DNA of 64,000 nucleotides from CAKSQF01 sp051868045 (GCA_051868045.1 JBJDZN010000041.1:1-64000), one strand, 5' to 3'; shown: positions 33,916 through 42,225, numbered from the stretch's first letter. Program-made: numbers and translations. Notes: generated by a model from the letters alone, not told the origin.

Positions 33916-34334
33916 AAATACTGATCATCAACGGTCCCAATCTCAATTTTTTGGGAGTTCGGGAGCCTGCCATCTACGGAAATCGGTCCTATGCCGCCCT
34001 TCTGGAGTCGCTGAAGAGCTGGGCGGAGGAGCTGGGACTTGAGATCGAGGTCTTTCAATCCAATCACGAGGGTGCGATTGTGGACAAAATTCAGGACGCA
34101 TACGGCAAATTTGACGGAATCGTCATCAACCCCGCCGCCTACACCCACACCTCGGTCGCCATTCTGGATGCCCTGAAGACGGTTTCCATCCCCACGGTGG
34201 AGGTTCATCTGTCGGACATCAACACCAGAGAGGCGTTCCGTCAGTTTTCCTATGTGTCGCTGGTCGCAAAGAAGACCATCTGCGGCAAGGGATTCGACGG
34301 TTACCGTGAAGCCCTGGCATACTTTGCCGGATAA
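33912..34334 (+). CDS. aroQ: Type II 3-dehydroquinate dehydratase AroQ
   Basis: A 140-aa dodecameric-type dehydratase, normal length. It has ILIINGPNLNFLGVREPAIYG at the start, the FQSNHEGAIVDKI block near 50-62, and NPAAYTHTSVAILDAL near 75, with the family's catalytic Tyr near residue 24 and His near 101 (VEVHLSDI). It forms 3-dehydroshikimate. It overlaps the preceding fusion gene by four bases, which implies coupled translation, and is the last gene before a terminator. The pathway's first enzyme, DAHP synthase, is not in the operon. Confidence 0.95.
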   Translation: MKILIINGPNLNFLGVREPAIYGNRSYAALLESLKSWAEELGLEIEVFQSNHEGAIVDKIQDAYGKFDGIVINPAAYTHTSVAILDALKTVSIPTVEVHLSDINTREAFRQFSYVSLVAKKTICGKGFDGYREALAYFAG

Positions 34335-34341
34335 AGATCAA

Positions 34342-34373
34342 TCAGGGGGACTTTTGTCAAAAAGTCCCCCTGA
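34342..34373 (+). terminator. Terminator hairpin of the aromatic operon (dispersed family)
   Basis: A 14-bp perfect stem (34342-34355 with 34360-34373), form TCAGGGGGACTTTT mirrored. It lies eight bases after the aroQ stop. It is a member of the same hairpin family as 16690 and 26546. Confidence 0.7.
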
Positions 34374-34414
34374 CCCCTAAAAAACCTTATAAAAGGAAAA
34401 AGCATCCCACAAAA

Positions 34415-34450
34415 GGGTCTGTAGCAAAGGTGCGCCTTTGCTGCAGCCCC
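34415..34450. repeat. CTG(C/T)AGC-AAAGG hairpin (second dispersed family)
   Basis: Sixteen-base arms (34415-34430 and 34435-34450) pair with two G-U type positions, loop TGCG. The CTGCAGCCCC end recurs in hairpins at 37216-37264 and 58598-58637 and in ACAGCCCC near 38423. Confidence 0.55.
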
Positions 34451-34471
34451 TTAAAAACGGACGCTTATTCG

Positions 34472-34507
34472 TCATCCATGCTCCGAACTTGTTCGGAGCA
34501 TGGATGA
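34472..34507. terminator. Perfect 17-bp palindrome between convergent operons
   Basis: Arms 34472-34488 and 34491-34507 are exact complements with only two bases between (CATCCATGCTCCGAAC mirrored). It lies just past the metal exporter's stop codon. There is no T-run on either side, so it is either a weak terminator or a cruciform/protein site. Confidence 0.5.
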
Positions 34508-34518
34508 TGATTCGGCTA

Positions 34519-35481
34519 TCACAGGATTCCGATCACGCCATTGATAACGTATCCCGCCGCAAGTCCCGCCAGAACAACGATTGCCGTCAGGGCAATGTTC
34601 TCCCGAAGGTTCTTGTTCTCCTTGTACAGCACCATGAATCCAAGCCCCGCATTGACGGTCAGTCCCGCCACCACAGAGCCGAGGGTCAGACCGCCCAGCA
34701 GATAGAATTCGGTCAGCACTACGCTGGAGGCGCAGTTGGGAATCAGTCCCACCAGCAGGGCGAGAATCGGCTGGAGCCACAGGCTCTTCCCCAGAAAATT
34801 CACCAGCGTGTCCTCTCCGACCCATGCCACCAGCAACGACATTGCCAGATTGATGAGGAAAAGATACAGAATGATCTTCAGACAGTGAATCAAGGGGTGC
34901 TTCCACTCAAAATGCCCGTCGCCCTCAACGTCGTGATGACAGCATCCGATGGGACCGTGATGCTCCTGAGCGTGACCGTCATGATCGTCACAGTCATCGT
35001 GATCGGGATGTTCGTCATGACCGTGGGGATCCCGGTGATCTCCGTGACCGCTTGTCTCGTCAACACCTGCGGCAGGAACACGCTTCTTCCAAAGGAGCAG
35101 GACGGGATAGCCCACCGCAAGAGCCAGAACAATCTTGATCCCCACCAGCAGAGCCAGGTCCACATAGCGATCGGGATGGGACAGCAGAATGGGGATTGCC
35201 TCATCCGAGGTGGCGATGTAAACCGCCGCCAGTGCGCCCGCCGACAGCGTTCCCTTGGCAAACAACTCAGTGGATGCCACCGAAAATCCGCATTGGGGAA
35301 CCGACCCCAGCAGTGCGCCGAACAGAGGGGACAGCTTTCCCTGAAGAAGCAGGGTTCTGCCCGCCTTTACATAATTTTTATACTCAACCCACTCGATCAG
35401 CAGATAAACAATCAAAAGAATGGGCAAAACTCTGAGTGCGTCCAGAAGCGCATCCAGAAGACAGTCAAAAAAGACCTGCAT
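34519..35481 (-). CDS. Putative 10-TM heavy-metal exporter (arsenic efflux/manganese transporter family)
   Basis: A 320-aa membrane protein that I assign to the ten-span metal exporter family (PF11449-like). Two homologous halves each carry a cysteine-containing motif: GSVPQCGFSVASTELF near residue 59 and GLIPNCASSVVLTEFYLLGG near 245. Between them a cytoplasmic or external loop (about residues 142-195) is packed with His and Asp (HGHDEHPDHDDCDDHDGHAQ) and ends GCCHH. This is a typical metal-sensing or storage loop. It is alone under a consensus promoter with an inverted repeat upstream. The substrate metal is unknown. Confidence 0.8.
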   Translation of the reverse strand: MQVFFDCLLDALLDALRVLPILLIVYLLIEWVEYKNYVKAGRTLLLQGKLSPLFGALLGSVPQCGFSVASTELFAKGTLSAGALAAVYIATSDEAIPILLSHPDRYVDLALLVGIKIVLALAVGYPVLLLWKKRVPAAGVDETSGHGDHRDPHGHDEHPDHDDCDDHDGHAQEHHGPIGCCHHDVEGDGHFEWKHPLIHCLKIILYLFLINLAMSLLVAWVGEDTLVNFLGKSLWLQPILALLVGLIPNCASSVVLTEFYLLGGLTLGSVVAGLTVNAGLGFMVLYKENKNLRENIALTAIVVLAGLAAGYVINGVIGIL

Positions 35482-35538
35482 GAATAAACCTTTCCTTTCC
35501 GAGTCCGAGAAAAAGCAAGAAAGCCTCGGTATTGGTTC

Positions 35539-35567
35539 ATCATACCACAGATCAGGGGATTTGTCAA
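35539..35567 (-). promoter_or_regulatory. Promoter of the metal exporter gene
   Basis: On the minus strand TTGACA (35567-35562), 17 bases, TATGAT (35544-35539). Confidence 0.65.
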
Positions 35568-35590
35568 GTCAAATTTGAGAAAATGATAAC

Positions 35591-35623
35591 ATTTCCATGG
35601 GAACCGTGAATTCCCGTGGAAAT
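35591..35623. promoter_or_regulatory. Inverted repeat upstream of the metal exporter promoter
   Basis: ATTTCCATGGGAA (35591-35603) and TTCCCGTGGAAAT (35611-35623) are complementary but for one position. It lies about 24 bases upstream of the -35 box and could be an activator or metal-regulator site, or a terminator remnant. Confidence 0.4.
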
Positions 35624-35803
35624 TTGCGTCGAAACCGTCGGCGGAAGTCCTCCGCTTTCTTCATATTCATGGCAATCCCGTCTTTCCGATAAAATCAATG
35701 GGATTTGAAAAAGTTCCTGCCTGCTTTCTGCCCAAAATTCGCCAATCATGCCGGGATTTTTCCGATGCTTAGGTGGAAAATCCCATCTTTTTTGCCGAAA
35801 AGG

Positions 35804-35832
35804 TTGATTTATTCACAATTATCTGCTATACT
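35804..35832 (+). promoter_or_regulatory. Promoter of the LCP gene
   Basis: TTGATT (35804-35809), 17 bases, an extended TGCTATACT (-10 at 35827-35832). The leader is about 135 bases without a recognised structure. Confidence 0.65.
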
Positions 35833-35974
35833 GAGTTTATCTATTGTCAGAACGCTTATCACTCAAACAACCAAGTATAAAGAAAATCGACGAAATCTGC
35901 CGATTTCAAAGGATTTTTCGCCTTCATCCGAAACATCATCCTGTATGTCCGAATTCACAGAAAGGAAAATGAAA

Positions 35975-37189
35975 ATGAACGACCAAATCTCAACTCCATC
36001 CCCCGAAGAAAAGCCGAAAAAGCAGAAGAAAAAGAAACCGCCCCTGAAGAAATCTCAGCTTGCTCTGCGCATTATCCTGATTGTCCTCGGCGTCCTGATT
36101 CTGCTCCTTCTGGCAGCAGGCATCACCCTCTATGCCCTGTTCTCCCACTACTACAACAAGATTGAAATCATAGATCCTTTCGACACCAACAGCCCCTACT
36201 ACTCCGAGGAAGAAATCATCTGGGACATTCCCGATGAAACCGACGATCCCAACGATCTCTTTTATCCCCCCGCCACATCGCCCACGGGAGGCAATCCCGA
36301 AACCGGGGATGCCCCTGCAACAGGCGAGGCTCCCACAACGGGGACGCCGCCGGTAACCGACACGCCGATCACGATTGAGGGTCCTCCCACCTCCGATGCA
36401 GGCTATGTGATGCAGTTTTCGGACAAGGTTCAGAACATCCTTCTGATCGGCACCGACGGGCGTACCGCCACGGAGCGGGGCAGATCGGACTCCATGATTC
36501 TTCTGACCATTAACGAGGAAACCAATCAGATCGTCATGACCTCCCTGATGCGGGACATCTATCTTCACATTCCCGTGGTGGACACCTACAACCGGATCAA
36601 TGCCGCCTACGCCTACGGCGGAGTTTCCCTGCTCGCCCAAACCATCGAGGAAAACTTCAAGATTCACATTGATAAGTACGTCCGGATCAATTTCACCGGA
36701 TTTGAGGACGTCGTCGATATTTTGGGCGGGGTTGATGTTCAACTTAATGCCGACGAGATCAAGTTTGTGGGTCTGGAGGGTCAGGCAACGCCCGGTATCG
36801 TCCATCTGACGGGTGCCACTGCCCTGAAATTCTGCCGTTGCCGTTATCTGCCCAGAAACGGACTCAGCGGCGATTTTGCCCGCACGGCAAGACAGAGAGA
36901 GTTCCTGACTCTGATCTCTGACAAACTGAGAACGAAGTCCCTCTTTGAGATCAACGATCTGCTTAACAGCTTCCTTCCGGAAGTCACCACCAATCTGACC
37001 AAGGATGAGCTGTTGTCCATGCTGATGAAGATCACCACCTACTTCAGCTATGACATCAAGTCCTATTCCCTGCCCATCTCCGGCTCGTGGCAGTACGCTA
37101 CCATCCGGGGAATGTCGGTTCTGTCCATCAACTTCAAGAAGAACTACGAAGCATTGGAGAAGATGATCAACGGCACCTACGAATCGTAA
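35975..37189 (+). CDS. LytR-CpsA-Psr (LCP) family cell-wall polymer ligase
   Basis: A 404-aa membrane-anchored protein: a basic Lys/Pro-rich cytoplasmic N-terminus (about 1-30), one membrane span (ALRIILIVLGVLILLLLAAG), a Thr/Pro/Gly linker (about 85-140), then the LCP domain (about 150-310). The catalytic core motifs are ILLIGTDGRTATERGRSDSM and MTSLMRDIYLHIP, with the arginine and aspartates that hold the polyprenyl pyrophosphate. LCP enzymes move teichoic acid or capsule polymers from lipid carrier to peptidoglycan. AAAGGA eight bases before 35975 selects this start; the frame runs open to 35705, but that part lacks a site. Confidence 0.92.
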   Translation: MNDQISTPSPEEKPKKQKKKKPPLKKSQLALRIILIVLGVLILLLLAAGITLYALFSHYYNKIEIIDPFDTNSPYYSEEEIIWDIPDETDDPNDLFYPPATSPTGGNPETGDAPATGEAPTTGTPPVTDTPITIEGPPTSDAGYVMQFSDKVQNILLIGTDGRTATERGRSDSMILLTINEETNQIVMTSLMRDIYLHIPVVDTYNRINAAYAYGGVSLLAQTIEENFKIHIDKYVRINFTGFEDVVDILGGVDVQLNADEIKFVGLEGQATPGIVHLTGATALKFCRCRYLPRNGLSGDFARTARQREFLTLISDKLRTKSLFEINDLLNSFLPEVTTNLTKDELLSMLMKITTYFSYDIKSYSLPISGSWQYATIRGMSVLSINFKKNYEALEKMINGTYES

Positions 37190-37215
37190 AAATCCTCGAT
37201 AAAACCGCATATGGA

Positions 37216-37264
37216 CCAAAGGGGCTGCAAAAAAGTGTGCGGACTTTCTTTACAGCCCCTTTGG
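37216..37264. repeat. AAAGGGGCTG...CAGCCCCTTT hairpin (second dispersed family)
   Basis: CCAAAGGGGCTG (37216-37227) pairs exactly with CAGCCCCTTTGG (37253-37264), with an inner imperfect A-run/T-run pairing. Confidence 0.55.
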
Positions 37265-37290
37265 AACCCCACAAAAGCTTCAAAATAGAA

Positions 37291-37324
37291 ACAGAGCTGT
37301 CACACGGCAAATGGACAGCTCTGT
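37291..37324. terminator. Bidirectional terminator (LCP gene / pflA)
   Basis: ACAGAGCTGTC (37291-37301) pairs with GACAGCTCTGT (37314-37324), followed on the plus strand by TTGTTTTT and on the minus strand by TTCTATTTTG. Confidence 0.75.
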
Positions 37325-37360
37325 TTGTTTTTGGATTCATCGTTCGGTATCTTTGCTCCG

Positions 37361-38086
37361 TCAGCCCTTCCATGCCTCATTGACAATGGCTTCGATTCTC
37401 GGAATTTCCTCTTTAGCAAAGGCAGGCGTATCCCCCAACGGGTAGGCAATGCCCATCTTCTGATACTTGACCTTCCCCATGGTGTGATAGGGCAGAAGCT
37501 CCAGCTTTTCCACATTGGGATGCGCTTTCAGCCAAAGTCCCAGTTCGGTCAGTTCCTGCTCGTCATCGGTGATTCCGGGAACCACCACATGACGGATCCA
37601 GACCGGCTTTTGAATCTCCCTCAGATAATCGCCGAACTGCCGGATGGGGGCGGGGTCCCTGCCGGTCAGGCGGAGATGCCCTTCCCTGTCGGTATGCTTG
37701 ATGTCCAGCATGACCAGATCGGTGACTTCCATCAGGCGGTCGATTTCCTCCCGGCGATCCTCGTCAAAGCAGATTCCGCAGGTGTCCAGTACCGTATGGA
37801 TGCCCTCTGCCTTGGCACGGGCAAAGAGATCGGTGAGAAATGCCATCTGAAGCATGGGTTCCCCACCGGTGGCGGTAATGCCGCCGGTGGTATAGAAGGG
37901 ACGGTTGCGGACCAGACGGGCGATCAGATCGGCAGAGTCGGTGTCCTTGCCGTCCGGAAGTTCCCATGTGTCGGGGTTATGGCAATAGAGACAGCGCATG
38001 GGACAGCCCTGAAAGAAGACCACGAACCGCACTCCGGGACCGTCCACGGTTCCGAAGGTCTCAACCGAATGAATTTTTCCGATCAT
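37361..38086 (-). CDS. pflA: Pyruvate formate-lyase activating enzyme PflA
   Basis: A 241-aa radical SAM protein. The 4Fe-4S cysteine triad is in CPMRCLYCHNP (CX3CX2C) near residue 29-36, preceded by VETFGTVDGPGVRF; GGEPMLQ is the SAM contact. It abstracts hydrogen from the PflB glycine to install the radical. The ATG at 38086 has AGGTGA four bases upstream; the longer frame to 38143 adds a non-homologous N-terminus. It follows pflB by 370 bases that contain a cluster of hairpins, so PflA is likely made at a lower level than PflB. Confidence 0.94.
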   Translation of the reverse strand: MIGKIHSVETFGTVDGPGVRFVVFFQGCPMRCLYCHNPDTWELPDGKDTDSADLIARLVRNRPFYTTGGITATGGEPMLQMAFLTDLFARAKAEGIHTVLDTCGICFDEDRREEIDRLMEVTDLVMLDIKHTDREGHLRLTGRDPAPIRQFGDYLREIQKPVWIRHVVVPGITDDEQELTELGLWLKAHPNVEKLELLPYHTMGKVKYQKMGIAYPLGDTPAFAKEEIPRIEAIVNEAWKG

Positions 38087-38234
38087 ACCGTCACCTGCCT
38101 GAAAAATTTTGCGGTACCGTCCCGCCTGTGCAGGGCATTTCATCCTTGCCCGATCTTCTTTTTACAGAAGTTTCTGAGGATTGAAGAGGACTGTAAAAAA
38201 TGGAAGTACTGTCATTTTGTACAAAAGTTTTCGC

Positions 38235-38299
38235 CCGCCTTTTTCAAAAGGCGGTGGGGTCGAGGGCGCATAGCCCTCGTCGCACTCCGCAGAGTGCGA
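38235..38299. repeat. Cluster of three hairpins between pflB and pflA
   Basis: Three perfect hairpins in tandem: CCGCCTTTT/AAAAGGCGG (38235-38243, 38246-38254), CGAGGGC/GCCCTCG (38261-38267, 38273-38279) and TCGCACTC/GAGTGCGA (38280-38287, 38292-38299). It looks like a composite extragenic repeat (REP-like). It may set the pflB:pflA ratio by processing or partial termination. Confidence 0.6.
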
Positions 38300-38456
38300 A
38301 ATTCCCCTCGGCGCTTCTCTTTTTGCTAAGCTTTTTCTCTTGCGCCTTTTGGGTCAAGAGAAAAAGCGGGTGTTGAATTTGTGCATTTTGACAGTCCACG
38401 ATGAAAATTGTGGACTTTTTTTACAGCCCCTTTTTATAGAGCATCAAACGTATTCC

Positions 38457-40688
38457 TTACAGGCTCTCGTGGAAGGTTCTGGAAATCACCTCATCCTGCT
38501 GTGCTTTGGTCAGCTTGATGAAGTTGACCGCATAGCCGGACACACGGATGGTCAGCTGAGGATAGTTTTCGGGATGCTTCTGGGCATCCAGCAGGGTCTC
38601 ACGGGTGAAGACATTGACGTTCAGGTGATGTCCGCCCTTCTGTGCATAGCCGTCCAGCAGGGCAATCAGATTGTCCTCACGGTTCTTCTCATCTCTGCCA
38701 AGGGCATCGGGAACAATGGAGAAGGTGTTGGAAATGCCGTCCTGTGCAAGCATGAAGGGAATCTTCGCTACCGATGCCAGCGATGCCACTGCACCGGAGG
38801 AATCTCTGCCGTGCATGGGGTTTGCACCGGGAGCAAAAGGCTGACCTGCCTTTCTGCCGTCGGGAGTTGCACCCGTATTCTTACCGTACATGACGTTGGA
38901 GGTGATGGTCAGTACAGAAGTGGTGATGATGCCGCCTCTGTAAGTAGGATTCTCAGACAGATAGCCCATAAACAGGCGGAGAACCTCTTTTGCCAGGCTG
39001 TCCACACGGTCATCATCATTGCCGTACTTGGGATAATCGCCCTCGACGATATAATCCACAACCAGACCCTTCTCGTCACGGACGGTCTTGACCTTGGCGT
39101 ACTTGATGGCGGACAGGGAGTCTGCGACCACCGAGAATCCGGCAATACCGGTTGCAAACCATCTCTCAACGTTACGGTCGTGAAGTGCCATCTGGAGACG
39201 CTCGTAGGAGTACTTGTCGTGCATATAATGAATGACGTTCAGTGCGTTGACGTAAACCTTCGCCAGCCACTTCATCATAGCCTTGTAGCGGGTCATGACC
39301 TCGTCAAAATCCAGATACTCGGAGGTAATGGGTCTGCTTTCGGGACCGACCTGAACGCCGGTCATCTCATCCACGCCGCCGTTGATGGCATACAGCAGGC
39401 ACTTGGCAAGATTGGCTCTTGCACCGAAGAACTGCATCTCCTTGCCGATTCGCATGGAGGACACGCAGCAGGCAATGCCGTAGTCGTCGCCGTGTACGGG
39501 ACGCATAACGTCGTCGTTCTCATACTGGATTGCCGAGTGCTTGATGGAGGTCTCGGCACAGAAACGCTTGAAGTTTTCAGGGAGCTTTACCGACCAAAGA
39601 ATGGTCATATTGGGTTCGGGAGCGGCACCCAGATTGTTCAGGGTGTTCAGATAACGGTAGGACATCTTGGTAACCATATGTCTGCCGTCCAGCGCAACGC
39701 CGCCGATGGATTCGGTAACCCATGTTGGATCGCCTGCGAACAGGTTGTTGTAATCGGGGGTACGGGCAAATTTCACCAGACGGAGCTTCATGATGAACTG
39801 ATCCACGAACTCCTGAATTTCCTTCTCGGTGAAGGTGTGATTGATCAGGTCACGGGTCGCATAGATGTCCAGGAAGGTGGAGGTTCTGCCCAGCGACATT
39901 GCCGCACCGTTCTGCTCCTTCACGGCAGCAAGATAGCCGAAATAGAGTGCCTGAATGGCTTCCTGCACGTTGGTTGCAGGCTTCGAAATATCACAGTCGT
40001 AAATCTTTGCCAGTTCCTTGAGAAGTTTCAGCGCACGAACCTGCTCAGCAATTTCCTCACGCTCACGGATGACCGATTCGGTCATGACACCGCTGCTGGT
40101 ATTCTCCATCTGGGATGCCTTATCCTCGATCAGTCGGTCCACACCGTACAGAGCCACTCTGCGGTAGTCGCCGATAATCCGTCCTCTGCCGTAGGCATCG
40201 GGCAGTCCGGTAATAATATGATTGGAGCGGCAAACCCGCATTTCGGGAGTATAGGCATCAAAAACGCCTGCATTGTGGGTCTTTCTGTGGATCGTGAAGA
40301 ACTCCTGCATTTCGGGATCAACCGTGTAGCCGTAAGCTGCGCACGCCTGAGTTGCCATACGGATGCCGCCGTAGGGCTGGAAGGCGCGCTTGAAGGGCTT
40401 GTCGGTCTGGAATCCGACAATCTTCTCCTTCTCCTTATCCAGATAACCGGCAGCGTGAGAGGTAATGGTGGATACGGTCCTGGTGTCCATATCCAGAACG
40501 CCGCCCGCCTCTCTCTCCTGCTTGTTCAGCTCCATGACCTGCTTCCAAAGAGCCTTCGTGTCCTCGGTAGGACCTTCCAGAAAAGAGGCATCTCCGTCAT
40601 AGGGAGTGTAATTCTTCAGGATAAAATCCCGAACGTTGATTTCACTCTCCCATGCGCCGCCGACAAATCCATTCCATGCGTTTTCCAT
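38457..40688 (-). CDS. pflB: Formate C-acetyltransferase (pyruvate formate-lyase) PflB
   Basis: A 743-aa glycyl radical enzyme that converts pyruvate and CoA to acetyl-CoA and formate. The tandem active-site cysteines are C407-C408 in YGIACCVSSMRIG. The glycyl radical site is G718 in RVSGYAVNF near the C-terminus. Both features are intact and the length matches the family (about 740-760). AAGGATGGAATG-type spacing precedes the ATG. It is the lead gene of pflB-pflA, under a strong promoter and a ZTP-riboswitch leader, linking PFL to the one-carbon/formyl-folate state. Confidence 0.96.
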   Translation of the reverse strand: MENAWNGFVGGAWESEINVRDFILKNYTPYDGDASFLEGPTEDTKALWKQVMELNKQEREAGGVLDMDTRTVSTITSHAAGYLDKEKEKIVGFQTDKPFKRAFQPYGGIRMATQACAAYGYTVDPEMQEFFTIHRKTHNAGVFDAYTPEMRVCRSNHIITGLPDAYGRGRIIGDYRRVALYGVDRLIEDKASQMENTSSGVMTESVIREREEIAEQVRALKLLKELAKIYDCDISKPATNVQEAIQALYFGYLAAVKEQNGAAMSLGRTSTFLDIYATRDLINHTFTEKEIQEFVDQFIMKLRLVKFARTPDYNNLFAGDPTWVTESIGGVALDGRHMVTKMSYRYLNTLNNLGAAPEPNMTILWSVKLPENFKRFCAETSIKHSAIQYENDDVMRPVHGDDYGIACCVSSMRIGKEMQFFGARANLAKCLLYAINGGVDEMTGVQVGPESRPITSEYLDFDEVMTRYKAMMKWLAKVYVNALNVIHYMHDKYSYERLQMALHDRNVERWFATGIAGFSVVADSLSAIKYAKVKTVRDEKGLVVDYIVEGDYPKYGNDDDRVDSLAKEVLRLFMGYLSENPTYRGGIITTSVLTITSNVMYGKNTGATPDGRKAGQPFAPGANPMHGRDSSGAVASLASVAKIPFMLAQDGISNTFSIVPDALGRDEKNREDNLIALLDGYAQKGGHHLNVNVFTRETLLDAQKHPENYPQLTIRVSGYAVNFIKLTKAQQDEVISRTFHESL

Positions 40689-40768
40689 TTTTCATTCCAT
40701 CCTTTCAAACTTAAAACCATTCTCGACAAAACGGGTTCCTTTCATTCCGTTCTGCCGAATTATGCAAT

Positions 40769-40888
40769 AAAAAAGGCGCAGACATCCAGGTCTTATGCGG
40801 CATATGCCGCAATCAACTGCCCAGACGGTCGGCGCATACAGATCATATTCCCCCGTGGTTCACCACAAATCCGTCAGTCATATGATCC
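40769..40888 (-). ncRNA. ZTP (pfl-motif) riboswitch with terminator platform upstream of pflB
   Basis: Read on the minus strand from 40888. GATCATAT (40887-40880) and ATATGATC (40848-40841) form an 8-bp outer stem enclosing GACTGACGGA and GGGGGA, the conserved internal loop of the pfl motif. GTGG-TGAA-CCAC is the capped hairpin. The 3' domain CGCCGACCGTCTGGGCA ends at 40818, matching the conserved CCGACCGYCTGGGCA block. Downstream, GCGGCATATGCCGC (40797-40810) and a bulged CGC-AGAC/GTCT-GCG stem precede T6 (40774-40769), a probable terminator. ZTP or AICAR monophosphate signals low 10-formyl-THF and should turn pflB on. Confidence 0.8.
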
Positions 40889-40895
40889 TGATAAC

Positions 40896-40925
40896 AGTAT
40901 AACACATTCATTCCCTTTTTGTCAA
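40896..40925 (-). promoter_or_regulatory. Promoter of pflB-pflA
   Basis: On the minus strand TTGACA (40925-40920), 18 bases, TATACT (40901-40896). Transcription would start within a base or two of the riboswitch 5' end. Confidence 0.75.
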
Positions 40926-41093
40926 GGGTCCTTTCTGATTTTTTTGAATTTCGGAGGTTGGCACAAAAACCGGTGATTTTACCGGTTTTGCTTTGTCAAA
41001 AATTCCGGACGTCTCCGCCGTTTCCTGCCAAGTCCGACAGGGCGTTCCATTGCTGTTTTTTTGGGAATCGCTCCAAAATCTTTATTTTACATC

Positions 41094-41122
41094 TTGCAAA
41101 GAGCCGAAAAATATGCTATAAT
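41094..41122 (+). promoter_or_regulatory. Promoter of the TIM-barrel lipoprotein gene
   Basis: TTGCAA (41094-41099), 17 bases, an extended TGCTATAAT (-10 at 41117-41122). Confidence 0.65.
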
Positions 41123-41208
41123 AGGGTCAGACACCCGGCGGAAATCAAAAATCAGGCAAATTTTTTTCGATTATCCGCCAAAAATCGGTTATACTAGGAG
41201 AGTAAAAC

Positions 41209-42225
41209 ATGAAAAACCAAAGTAAACGCATTTCTTCCCTGCTCTGCACCCTTCTTCTGTCCGCTTCCTTCATCCTGACCGGATGTGACGGCGGCACCTC
41301 TTCGGTGACCACGGACGGTACCACCCAAAACACCGACAATCTGACCGCAACCGAGGAAACCTCCGCTCCCGAAACCACCCCTCTCACCGAACCCGCCATT
41401 GAAGATGACGGATGGGTGACGGCCTTCTTCGGCGGCGGACCCCTCGTAACCGGACTCATCAGCCGTACCGGCTATCTTGAGCAGATCCGCAATTCGGGCT
41501 ACGACACCGTCATCGTCTGGTCGGTTCATGTCCATGACGACGGTTCCCTGTGGCTCAACGATGTCGAAGTCGCAAGGGACGGCGAAATTGTCGCAAATAG
41601 CCGATATACGGCAACATGGAACCAGATCAAGGGCGGAGACTCCACCGTCAACCGTGTGGAACTGTCCGTCGGCGCATGGGGCTGTGCGGATTTTGAGAAC
41701 ATCGGAACGCTGATGGCTCGGGACGGCACCGGCAGCGACACCGTTCTCTACAAGAACTTCAAGGCACTGATCGACGCCTATGACGCCGATGCCGTCAACT
41801 TCGACGACGAAAGCTGCTATGATGTGAACGTTCTGACCGATTTCGGCAAAATGTGCGAAGATATGGGCGTCAAGGTCACTCTCTGCCCCTACACCAGGAT
41901 GGATATGTGGGTGCAGGTCAAGGAAAATCTCGGCGACAACGTGGATCGTGTCTATGTTCAGTGCTATGACGGCGGTGCAGGAAACGTTTCCCAGCTCAGC
42001 ACTTGGAAGCGTGCCTTCGGAATGGACGTTATCCCCGGTCTTTGGGCATCCAGAACCGACATTTCCACCACTTCGGACTTCCTTTCTTCCAACGAGAAAT
42101 ACATCACCGGCTGTTTCTTCTGGCTCTACGATGAAATGGCAACCATGACCTCCCCCCGTTCCTTTGAGGATTACGCCGCCGTGGTCAATGATGCCAACAA
42201 GTTTGCCGAGAGCGAGGATCAGTAA
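41209..42225 (+). CDS. Lipoprotein with a GH18-like TIM-barrel domain
   Basis: A 338-aa lipoprotein. The signal ends in the lipobox LTGC (cysteine near residue 26), followed by a Thr/Ser-rich linker to about 65. The remainder reads as a TIM barrel: FFGGGPLVTGLISRTGYLEQI, DTVIVWSVHVHDDGSLWLN, VELSVGAWG, DADAVNFDDES, VKVTLCPYTRMD and VYVQCYDGG. The VNFDDES strand is placed where GH18 enzymes hold their DxxDxDxE site, but the exact catalytic pattern is not complete. It may be a chitinase- or ENGase-like hydrolase, or a sugar-binding relative without activity. GAGAG precedes the ATG. Monocistronic or weakly coupled to the next gene. Confidence 0.65.
   Translation: MKNQSKRISSLLCTLLLSASFILTGCDGGTSSVTTDGTTQNTDNLTATEETSAPETTPLTEPAIEDDGWVTAFFGGGPLVTGLISRTGYLEQIRNSGYDTVIVWSVHVHDDGSLWLNDVEVARDGEIVANSRYTATWNQIKGGDSTVNRVELSVGAWGCADFENIGTLMARDGTGSDTVLYKNFKALIDAYDADAVNFDDESCYDVNVLTDFGKMCEDMGVKVTLCPYTRMDMWVQVKENLGDNVDRVYVQCYDGGAGNVSQLSTWKRAFGMDVIPGLWASRTDISTTSDFLSSNEKYITGCFFWLYDEMATMTSPRSFEDYAAVVNDANKFAESEDQ

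Noticed and set aside
38340..40976. An 878-codon frame opposite pflB
   Set aside because: pflB on the other strand has intact catalytic cysteines and the glycyl radical motif; the mirror frame has no support.
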